Assembly (NCBI GenBank): GCA_013339765.2
Contig: CM023453.1
Span: 85,936,685 to 86,000,684, forward strand
Source of the DNA: Haemaphysalis longicornis
Lineage: Eukaryota > Arthropoda > Arachnida > Ixodida > Ixodidae
Direction: 5' to 3'
Length of the DNA stretch: 64,000 nucleotides
This document shows positions 21,240 to 29,294 of the stretch, piece by piece (within the stretch, counting starts at the first letter, position 1; each line of letters begins with the position of its first letter). The notes under the pieces were generated by a model, which was not told the DNA's origin, made no database searches, and worked only from the letters and a program-made list of their open reading frames with translations. Both the position numbers and the translations under genes were made by a program.

Positions 21240-21878
21240 ATGGCTGACCCTGAGCGCAGCACTCCAATGACCGTTACCCTCGAGGGCACCGACGCCAACA
21301 GCGGCGTACGTACTTTCTGCCTCGAGGGTCGAGTAGCTGCCCAAACTGAGCTGACATGGTGCGTCGCCATCCCTGGTGCGACCACCACGACTACCGACCG
21401 CAACGCTCACACCTACGCAGAGACGCGACGTTCCGTCCAGACCACCACACTTGGCTACAACCTTGCGGCTACCGAAGACCGAGGTGGTGAGCTGGACTCT
21501 CTGCGCTTGTTGCGGAACCATGCCCGCTCAAACTTTAAAGCTATTCTTGCCCATGTTCAGCGAATTTGCACTCCGTTGCCTGCAGTCTGTAAACTTAACA
21601 CCTGCCTAGAAAATCTGAAACTTAAGCAAGCATGCCTAAAAAAACTGGATGCGGCAATAATTGATTTAGTCGACAAAGAACTTGAGGAGGAAGTGGAAAC
21701 TGCTGAATTATACATCGATTGTTTCATCCGTGCAAGAGTACTACTAAATCACTACATCGATTCCCGCAAGAAAAGAGTGCCCCCAGAATTGAAAGGACCA
21801 GACCGTCGTCTAGAAGAATTGATAGCAAGGCTTAAAGATTGTTCGGCTGATCCATGCGACAAGGGTGGTCCGACGTGA
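21240..21878 (+). CDS. Gag-like protein of the BEL/Pao-type element, first frame
   Basis: 213 codons starting MADPERSTPM at the first ATG after the primer binding site. The middle reads LRLLRNHARSNFKAILAHV and later LKKLDAAIIDLVDKELEEEV with an acidic helical stretch and YIDCFIRARVLLNHYIDSRK. This helical, R-x2-x3-KAxL/I-rich organisation is what BEL/Pao polyproteins carry at the N terminus. No zinc knuckle is seen. The frame closes at TGA 21876-21878. A second open frame (-1 relative) overlaps its last 25 bases and continues to 22198, so the two may once have been one product or may be joined by frameshifting. Confidence 0.55.
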   Translation: MADPERSTPMTVTLEGTDANSGVRTFCLEGRVAAQTELTWCVAIPGATTTTTDRNAHTYAETRRSVQTTTLGYNLAATEDRGGELDSLRLLRNHARSNFKAILAHVQRICTPLPAVCKLNTCLENLKLKQACLKKLDAAIIDLVDKELEEEVETAELYIDCFIRARVLLNHYIDSRKKRVPPELKGPDRRLEELIARLKDCSADPCDKGGPT

Positions 21879-22198
21879 ATCAGACCGATGTGAGAAGTGC
21901 CCTCCCGAACGAGCCGACAGAACAGCAGCCTGCTAAAGGGAACGACGAGACATCATCAACAGTGAAGCATGCGCAAACGGGCATTGCCGGAGTGGGAGTG
22001 GCGCGAGCTCCTGAAGAAGCACGTGTTGAGCCGCCACCGTCTGAGTTCGAGTTCCTATTCGTTCCAGACTTCATGAAGGAGGAAGCCTTGCCCGAACTTC
22101 TCGAAACCGCACGGACGCATGCAAATAACTACCCGGCATCTAGTGAGTTCAGGAAGGCCTACTTGACAGCGCAGGCCCAGACAATGCGACGAGCTTAA
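21854..22198 (+). CDS. Second open frame in the BEL/Pao-type element
   Basis: About 115 codons, Glu/Pro/Ala-rich (EEARVEPPPSEFEFLFVPDF is the clearest stretch). It overlaps the upstream Gag-like frame by 25 bases in the -1 frame and stops at 22198. No domain is recognised. It is probably a continuation of the Gag region or a spacer. Confidence 0.4.
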   Translation: MRQGWSDVNQTDVRSALPNEPTEQQPAKGNDETSSTVKHAQTGIAGVGVARAPEEARVEPPPSEFEFLFVPDFMKEEALPELLETARTHANNYPASSEFRKAYLTAQAQTMRRA

Positions 22199-22227
22199 AG
22201 CCTGCCGACGGAGTCATTGCTACTTCC

Positions 22228-23016
22228 GTGAAGGGTTCGTCTAGGACAAAATGTCGTCGGCCTGGAACCCCACGTCATTCGAATGTTTCGTGCATGGTCA
22301 CCGCATGGAAGAGTAATTGGAAGAGCGCAACGTGGACCAGAAATCCCGTAAACCGCCGATATGGCCGGTTCTTACTTATGAAACGGACCCACCCTACTCG
22401 AAGGCAGAGAAGCGACCTTGGAACACCGTTTAAATCATCGCTCGGAAGCTCCCGTAAGACCTACCGTAACAACAAGACATGGAGAGTTGCCCGGCATTGC
22501 CTTTGGTATGATCGCCACATGACCACCGAAGGAATGGAAACATTTCCCGAGGCTCGGCACACCAGTTTGGGCTGCCGTCTGCTTCCACCTGGCGACGCTT
22601 GGTTATCCGGAAGTCGGCACGCCGGTGGAAGCACCGCTGGAAACGGAAAAGGCAACAGAACCAGAAGGCAGCTTGCAAGGACTGACGTTACGGATTTTCC
22701 CCCAGCATCGATTGTCTCGCGGGCGGGAGTAAAGATGTGGCGAGCGGTCTCGACCCGACGAGATTCAACGACATTTTGGATGACCATTCGTCACTGGAGC
22801 CAGGCGTGCCTGAGCACCGACAGCAGCATATCGAGGAGCTGGACAAGGACCCGCGTCATTGCCATCGACATGTACAGGATGCGAAAATTCAAGGGGAAAT
22901 TGCGCAGCACCGTACAGTTGTCTGAAGCACTTCAACAGCGGCGCATCAGCACGTACCGCAACAAGGAGCCGGAACTTCCGCTCAAGTTTTGGGCGAACTG
23001 CGGGGCTCGCTATTGA
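22228..23016 (+). CDS. Third open frame in the BEL/Pao-type element, function unknown
   Basis: A long frame (262 codons, no clear ATG context) of basic composition, ending KFWANCGARY. It shows no catalytic motif of retroviral enzymes. In another frame, 22737-22925 is also open (LDPTRFNDILDDHSSLEPG), and I cannot decide which frame is real. It may be rearranged or non-retroviral filler in a deletion derivative. Confidence 0.25.
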   Translation: MKGSSRTKCRRPGTPRHSNVSCMVTAWKSNWKSATWTRNPVNRRYGRFLLMKRTHPTRRQRSDLGTPFKSSLGSSRKTYRNNKTWRVARHCLWYDRHMTTEGMETFPEARHTSLGCRLLPPGDAWLSGSRHAGGSTAGNGKGNRTRRQLARTDVTDFPPASIVSRAGVKMWRAVSTRRDSTTFWMTIRHWSQACLSTDSSISRSWTRTRVIAIDMYRMRKFKGKLRSTVQLSEALQQRRISTYRNKEPELPLKFWANCGARY

Positions 23017-23191
23017 GCATCTTACCGAGACGAACGTGCTGGAGGACTTGTGCCAGAACCTGACACGCTGGTACGTGATAGAGACTAGGAGCCAGCTGGA
23101 GAAGTGTCGTACTTCTAGCAAGTTCGGCGCTGGCGCGTGGTTCATGAAATCTGCTTCTTTGTGGCATACGCACATTGCGGCGGCGGGAGGA

Positions 23192-23334
23192 TGTTGAATC
23201 CCCGCTGGGGTATGCGCCACCGCCACCACCATTGTCATCATCATTAGCACATGATCCCTGCCTTTAAAGTGATTCATCACGTAGCGGTCAGCCATGACCC
23301 CGAACCCTGCTGCCTGTCTCCTCCTTCCGTAACA
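23192..23334 (+). repeat. 3' LTR of BEL/Pao-type element
   Basis: Identical by eye to 20971-21113. Preceded by a purine tract and followed by the target duplication CTATC. Confidence 0.85.
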
Positions 23335-23576
23335 CTATCGAAAAACCAAGCAGCCATGACTTTTTTAATAAAGGAACACTGTAAATATTCCTTGTGTACT
23401 AATTTCCTGTCTTATATTTGCGTAATGTGTTGTCCTTGTTCAACAAAGTTGACAAGTAGATATATATACATATGAACATATAAACTGGGCTTAGACGTTT
23501 ACATTTGGCTGTGAGTATATACGACTATTGCGCAGTATCCATTTTACTTTGGCCGGGTGGCTGAATCGAGTCATAG

Positions 23577-23596
23577 ACAGACAGACAGACAGACAG

Positions 23597-23688
<92 letters not shown>

Positions 23689-23689
23689 G
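23577..23689. repeat. (GACA)n microsatellite
   Basis: About 27 near-uninterrupted GACA units, with one imperfect unit near 23596. Open frames across it on both strands are repeat artefacts. Confidence 0.95.
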
Positions 23690-24014
23690 CGCCAAAATTT
23701 CTGGGTTTAAGTAGCCCAAGAAAGGCTATCGTCTCTAAAACTTAAACGTTTCCGCGCGAAGCTTTGCTCCAGCTCCGTCAGGCTCCTCCGCAGCAGAGGG
23801 CTGAAGTGACCCAGGCGTGTGACGGTGCGACTTAATATAAGCCTCATGTTCTGAGGTGAACGTCGACGGCTGTTTCCCGCAGCTCGACGTGGGATAAGAA
23901 TAACATTGCTCTGCATGCTGTAAGACGTTAGCTACAAGATGTTTGGCCTGACGTCGTATTTCGAGGTTTGGGACGTTATGCCTACAATCACAATTTGAGG
24001 TTTAGCACCTAGAA

Positions 24015-24826
24015 TTGGCACCTAGAAAAAAAAAAACTGTACTCAAATCAGAAGGTACAAATTCCAGTCGAAAACCCCTAGCCCAAACTTTAAGCCTGCG
24101 GAATGCATACACGGGAGTTGCTACGGTTATTCTAGCGAAGTGGCATTCTTCTAAAGTAGCACATACTCTCAGTGTGGGAGTGGCCAACCAAGAAATCCAC
24201 CACGAGCATTTACGTCGAGTAAATGACAACTCAGCTATCTCGAGGGACATTCATGACATACTGGATACGTACCCCTGCACTCTGCGGCTCTCGTGGGTCC
24301 GGCAAAATACTCTCCCCGCTCGCATTGCGGCGGATGGTGCCTGCCACACTGCATTTGTTCCACGACCATTGCCTTTACTGACACTAAACACCACAGAACA
24401 GTTTCTCCAAAGAAGCTCTAATTCCACCGTGTGGAACGAACCCCCCTAGCAGACTCGCTCGTTGGGAGCAGGTCTTGCTACGAAGACTTCGTGTTGGTGT
24501 AGACCTCTCCCCTCTCTCCCGCGGTTACCCGGGAGTGGCCCCCACGTTACCATGCCCCGTTCGCACAGAACTGCCCCTTTTGCACGGCTCCTGCTGAAGG
24601 TGCGGACACTGAACATTTGCTGTGGACTTGCCCTTCATTGGAAGCGGCGAGAACAAGACAACTTCAAAGCACAGGTCTCCACCCTGGCAGACCACCTGAC
24701 CTTCATCGGTAGATTTGGGGACCCCATCATCGCTCCCTCCTTGCTTTCTTCGAGAAATGGGAGTTAATCTATACTTGTGACATAGTATTTATGCCACGGG
24801 GCATACTATCGCAAAAAAAAAAAAAA
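24015..24826 (+). mobile_element. LINE 3' end with RNase H-like and Cys/His knuckle remnants, poly-A tail
   Basis: The plus-strand reading has RRVNDNSAISRDIHDILDTYP then LRLSWVRQNTLPARIAADGA, matching the end of an RNase H domain (W-V-x7-N-x2-A-D). In another frame CPFCTAPAEGADTEHLLWTCP follows, the Cys-x2-Cys ... His ... Cys end of I/R1/Jockey-type ORF2. Frames change between these parts, so the copy is decayed. It ends in a tract of 15 A at 24812-24826, typical of target-primed insertion. The 5' part with reverse transcriptase is missing. Confidence 0.65.
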
Positions 24827-25487
24827 AGAATTCTTCGCGTTCAACCGTCATCGTCATTAGAGGAAGGGGTGCATGATTTTCTTATGATTTCTACTAGGGC
24901 GTGTTTAGCTAGGCGTACAGGTCCGTAAAAGGCACAACTGCCCCTAACAATAAAGTTTGAGCGCCCAACCTTACAAGCGTTCGACGCCTTTTCGAAGCTT
25001 AACAGCGCGAAAAAACAACGGAAGGCTGCGGACATCAATGCGCCGGCCTATCCCAGTAGTAATGAGAGACCCGCGGCGTGGTGCCACCTCTCCAGCTGCC
25101 CGGTTACTACGGTAGGTTATTTTGTGTTGGCAAAAGCCAATATTTTAAGAGCGAACCTCTTTAGCAAACCGTAATTTTTCGCGTTCGCAGTAAAAATACG
25201 AAGTAATTGCCGAGCGCCCGCCCGTGAGCTCGTGCCTCGCGACGACTGCCCAGTAGTTAAAACCCGGGCGGACGTTTGTCACGCGAAACATGCCTAGTCA
25301 GAGAGATTTGCCACAGTTGGATAAAAAAAAATCCCCCTCGCGAGGGGCACGATCACATGCAGAGCATTTCCGCTGGGGGCGCGCCTGCAAGTCTTATAGA
25401 TTACGTATTGGTTGTTGTTGTAATTGTTGTCTTCCAGCGTAGACATTGTCGATGAAGTCGATGGTGAAACCTGAAACGTGCTGTGAA
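24827..25487. other. Non-coding stretch, no gene seen
   Basis: No supported gene. A short CCCCTCGCGAGGGGC palindrome lies at about 25334-25348. Confidence 0.45.
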
Positions 25488-25665
25488 CCCCCTGCCGCGG
25501 CTATGACGCAACGTGGAGCGGCTATGACGCAACGTGGCGCGGCTATGACGCAACACAATCCAACACAATCCACTTTAATTCAATCCAATCCAAACCAATC
25601 CAAGCCAAGCCAAGCCAAGCCAATCGAATCCAATCCAATGCCCCTCGCAAGAGAGTGTTATAGTG
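25488..25665 (+). repeat. CCAAT/CCAAG-rich dispersed repeat with 21-bp triplication
   Basis: Reverse complement of 14652-14775. At its left end GCGGCTATGACGCAACGTG is present three times in tandem (about 25497-25556), whereas the other copy has it once. Many CCAAT-like pentamers follow. Confidence 0.65.
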
Positions 25666-25762
25666 CCGAAATCGCGTCACCAGACGAACGCGTGATGTTG
25701 ACGACACCATCACGCCACAGATGTTAGCGACCGGAGCGCGCGCGAACGACATATGTGGTTTA

Positions 25763-25945
25763 AGCGCGAACCGACCGCGGCGAGAGAGCGCGATGCGAGC
25801 GCCCCCACCTGTTCTTGCGCGCGAACCGACTGTTGCTCAGCGCGAACCCAACGCGGCGAGAGAGGGTGTTGCGCACGTCCCCACCTGTTGTGCGCCCGAA
25901 CCGAACGCGGCGAGAGAGGGTGTTGCGAGCGGAGAGAAGGCGAGG
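25763..25945. repeat. Short tandem-like GC-rich repeat
   Basis: The block CGCGAACC(G/C)A(A/C)CGCGGCGAGAGAG recurs at about 25763, 25840 and 25891, each followed by a related GTTGCG or ATGCGAGCG sequence and, in two units, CCCACCTGTT. Spacing is uneven (about 77 and 51 bp). No gene was seen. Confidence 0.5.
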
Positions 25946-26035
25946 AGGACGCGGGGGAGAGGGCGCACCTGTGGCCGATGGTTGAATGAGTCAAGGATAT
26001 AAGACGCGTTCATAACCTTCCGTTTTGTGTCTGCT

Positions 26036-26110
26036 TTGTGGCGCAGTGGGTAGAGCACCATGTACCTTGCGTTCCGCCCGCAGAGTCGTGGGATCGAAAC
26101 CTGGCGCCGG
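26036..26110 (+). repeat. tRNA-like sequence (SINE head or tRNA relic)
   Basis: TGGCGCAGTGGGTAGAGCA resembles an A box and GGGATCGAAACC a B box, spaced as in tRNA genes. The stems do not form a clear cloverleaf, so I do not call a functional tRNA. Confidence 0.3.
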
Positions 26111-27399
26111 TAAGTATTATTTTTTTATATAGTGTAGGGGGAGCGATGCGGACTACGGACGTCAACGCGGGTGACATCGTGAGTTACTGAAATGCTCTGC
26201 ATTTAAAAGAAACTCCAGCGTAACGCGGCAACACTTTCGCTATCGCAATCACACTGCTTACGTCACTCGATACCTCCCCTCATGATATAGGGCTTCTGCG
26301 TTCGTCAGTCGCATACACCTTAGAAGTGCGCCGTCCCAGGCGCAGGGATGGGTCGTCCACGGGTAGTGTAGACGCCCGATGAGAAGGCCACTCGCCTCGA
26401 GGGTCATCGCACTTGGTATCGAGAACGGAAACGAGTCTAGAGAGCGAACATGGACCACGTGCCCTGAGAGAATGCTGCCAATAGGCACCGGTCACTGCTC
26501 AGAGGGCGCGACGAATAAAGTACACCCAGCGCCGCCCCGCGGAAGCTTGAGCTAACTTTGGGTCGGTGAGAGCCAGACGGCCGGCGCGCGTTCATAGATT
26601 CGGCACCTCTCGGTTGTTTGTTTGTGCGATTCTGCGATTGTTTTTGAAAGGTGTCTCGTGCTTGAAAACTGTTCTGGCAAATAGTTTCCCCACGTCTCAA
26701 GTGCTTCTGTGCGTTTCCGGACAATTACAGGGCTGAGCTACCACTGTCGGCCTCGCGTGCGCGGGAAGTTAGAGATTGTACGTTCCCGCGCACGTGTGCG
26801 CCGTGAAAGAAATTGATGGGACAGACATCGTTGCGAAGTCCCATTCTCAGCAAGGGAAGCTTATTTACAGCGCCAATTCAGGTCAGTATTATTTTTTTCT
26901 TGTTTTACAGCCTAATAAAGTGACCCCAGCGTATACCACGGCGCTCCACGACAGAAGCGTGTTTGTGTTGTTTCCTCTGCTTGCGCAACCACACTGCAAT
27001 TACGTTTTCGGTTGCCCTTCTTCAGCTCCGTTGGTGTGGTCACTAATTAACAACGGATTCCAAACGTTATTACCTGATGACAAACTAAACGCAGTTGGAA
27101 ATCTGTTGGAAACCCAGTTGGAAATCTGCTGCGGAGCTGCGGTTGTCTTTACGAAGATTCCGTTTAGTTTCGGCTTCTACCTTGTGCGTAACGTTACAGT
27201 CGTCTAAGCGGCCAATTGTGATACAATTTGTTCAGGCCGTTCAGAATTCTCCAAAAAGTATTTCCTCCCTCCTCCCCATCCTCTGCTTAAACAATAGCAA
27301 CCTCAACTTTCAGCGCTCAACTTTCAACTTTCAACCTCAACGCAAAACGCAATAAAGAAGTCAGCGCGAGTGAATGCAACCTTGTCTTTGATAGCTCGC
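26111..27399. other. Non-coding or unassigned stretch
   Basis: A plus-strand frame (26776-27207, 143 codons) is open but resembles nothing I know and lacks coding support. Short TTTCAAC/CTCAAC repeats occur at about 27300-27345. No further feature. Confidence 0.35.
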
Positions 27400-27600
27400 C
27401 ACGCTCTCGCTTGGAATGCGTGGCCGAACTCTGTACACTTCGGGAAACAAAGTAGGGCAGGGAAATAAGCGGGATGCGTATTGACCGTCTTGACATTGCT
27501 TTTGGCATCACCCGCGAAGTGCTGTGAACATATTCTTGTGCCGCCTTTTGGCATCCATTCGGTGCCGTGAATGTCGCTAAAAAAAGGTTACTGCTGATAA
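27400..27600 (-). pseudogene. THAP-domain fragment
   Basis: The minus-strand frame reads EWMPKGGTRICSQHF then THPAYFPALLCF. The W-x-P-x5-(I/L)-C-S-x-H-F core with a downstream hydrophobic P-x-x-F matches the middle and end of a THAP (C2CH zinc) domain. The first Cys pair and the N-terminal strand are not found upstream in frame, so the domain is partial. THAP domains occur in host proteins and in P-element-like transposases; the repeat-rich setting favours a transposon relic. Confidence 0.45.
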
Positions 27601-28303
27601 AACAATAGTGGCGGAAGCCGTAATACCTTGTGTTATGCAAATACTACGACGGCATGCGATTCACGCAGCGCGCGATGTGTATGGAACACTGAAAGCAAAC
27701 ATTTTAGTTTTACGGCCCTTCGTGTCTGCGCTGCGCATAAACAGTCATCGTACTCATAATACTCCTTCCACTGACAAAAAATGTCATGGCTTTCTCACTG
27801 CTAAAATCCATTTCTTGCGACGCTTATTCTCCACGGCTGCCCGAGAAACCTGTACAGAACGATGGCAGGCTGCCTTTCGCGATTGTGGCAGTCCTTCACG
27901 CAGCAGTAGCGGCGTGGCCACTAATTCTTTCCTGCAGCATTTTGATCCTTTCGGACCCTGCAAATTGCAATTATAACTACGTTTCTTTAAAAACTTCCGC
28001 CACACAACGTCGAATCGCACGCAGCGCGCGTGTTTTACGTGCACTGGCGACATCCACCGACCCAGAGTTGCTAAGCGGCGGCGAGAGATGGCGCTGCAGT
28101 CGCGCGCAAACTTCACTGTCTGATGCCCCAAAACATCGAATCCGTTCAACGCAACCGAGCGAAGGTGCGAGAGCGGTACCGGCAACATCCAGCCGATGCC
28201 GCTCGTCAGCAGCGTGAACGTCCGTCCATAACGGGAGCCGACGATCCGTTCAACCATGCCTTTCTCTCAGCCGAATTTAGACATTCGTGTCGAGTGTGCA
28301 ATA

Positions 28304-29167
28304 GGTTGTGGCCCTGTTTCTTAAATGGGGGTCCGCGTACCCCTGGGGTCCGCAAGGGAATTTCAAAGGTCGGCGAAGTCCTCCCCGATGCACTCCTGGA
28401 AACCTGCCACCCCATTCATTTCTTCTTTTTGCTCGAATGAGAAAAAGTTACATCGCTCCAGGATTTGTACGTTTAATTTCTCCGCGTAGCCTATGCTTTA
28501 ATGCTGGCTTTTTGCACGACATGCAAGCTATGTTGATGAGGCGGACACGCAAAAGGCTGGGTGACTCTTCGCTGCACGAGCAAATTGTTCGGCAATATTA
28601 CATGCTTAGGCTGCGCGAGTTCTGCGGACTAGTTCGTGGAGCAGTGAACGTTGAGGCCCCAAAAAAAGGTGAACTCACTATAGAAAACATCGGCGAAAAA
28701 CGAAAAGTTAACTTACAAAAAAAAAGCAGGAAAAGTCAAAGAATGTTGACAACTTTAGCTGCAAGTGCAAATGACATTATCACGCAGCATCCGTTAGTCT
28801 ATCGTGTGGAAGGAGAGCAACAGGGCCGGGGGCGAGGCTGTATCGGTGTCAGAATACCACCAGAAAGTTACGAATCGCCACATCTCCCTTACTTTGCCTT
28901 TTTTCGGATGTACTCACAGAATCAATTTATTAATATGTACAAATGAAAACAAAAAAAAAATGACAAAGATGATAAATGACTGCGACAAAGTTTTGGACAG
29001 GCTTTTTTTCTCTTCAGATTTTTTTACCGGTCGCTTATACTCCCTACCCCCCCCTCACCCCACCCGCCGAAGAATATTCCTGGCCAGTCTCGTGGGGTCC
29101 ACCATCCTTTTTGTAAGCCCGTGAGGGGGCCTCGGCACGTTCAGAGTTGAGAACCAGTGGGTTGTGG
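28304..29167. mobile_element. 848-bp non-autonomous hAT element with perfect 8-bp target duplication
   Basis: The target duplication GGTTGTGG is at 28304-28311 and 29160-29167. The element (28312-29159) begins CCCTGTTTCTTAAA and ends as the complement of CACTGGTTCTCAAC, an imperfect terminal inverted repeat of the hAT type (CANTGGTTCTCAA). GGGGGTCCGCGTACCCCTGG sits just inside the left end, as in many hAT repeats. No transposase is encoded. Inside, 28608-28735 matches the SINE-like sequence at 58720-58860. Confidence 0.8.
28608..28735 (-). repeat. SINE-like body nested inside the hAT element
   Basis: It shares GAACTAGTTCGTG-type sequence, GAACGTTG(A/C)GGCCC, an A tract, TATAGAAAACATCGGCG and AAAGTTAACT-ACAAAAAAA with 58720-58860. 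The tRNA-like head present next to the 58.8-kb copy is absent here. It may be part of the hAT family sequence instead of a separate insertion. Confidence 0.5.
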
Positions 29168-29294
29168 TTTGACTCTAATCTAATGGTGATCAAATGCATT
29201 CGACATCATGGGAAACACATGTTGGGTCTTCGAGTGCTGCGTGAGATCCTGCCGGACGCACCGGAGGACCATGAGGAGATGCGAGTAGCAGGTG

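Larger units (their letters stand above)
20966..23339 (+). mobile_element. Internally deleted BEL/Pao-type LTR retrotransposon with perfect 5-bp target duplication
   Basis: Two 143-bp LTRs (20971-21113 and 23192-23334) begin TGTTGAATCC and end CCGTAACA and look identical by eye. They are flanked by the 5-bp target duplication CTATC (20966-20970 and 23335-23339). Directly after the left LTR is TTTTGGTGCCGACAAACCCG, a primer-binding-site-like sequence starting TGG. Directly before the right LTR is GGCGGCGGGAGGA, a polypurine tract. The interior of about 2.08 kb has a Gag-like frame but no protease, reverse transcriptase, RNase H or integrase, so it must depend on another element for movement. 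Identical LTRs suggest recent insertion. Confidence 0.85.
28123..29294 (+). pseudogene. Helitron-like ORF fragment split by a hAT insertion
   Basis: The frame reads VQRNRAKVRERYRQHPAD and FRHSCRVCNRLW up to 28311. It resumes exactly at 29160-29167 as RLWFDSNL followed by LGLRVLREILPDA. The H-x-C-x-V-C-x-R-L-W-F element after a basic coiled stretch is the N-terminal zinc-like motif seen in Helitron-encoded proteins of arthropods. The interruption 28312-29159 is a separate element. After about 29294 (GTAGCAG then GTGGGT, donor-like) similarity fades. The Rep and helicase domains are absent here. Confidence 0.5.

Noticed and set aside
23525..23745. Open frames of TDRQ or SVCL repeats
   Set aside because: Direct translation of the (GACA)n microsatellite.
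26776..27207. 143-codon plus-strand ORF as a gene
   Set aside because: No recognisable domain, splice signals or paralogue.
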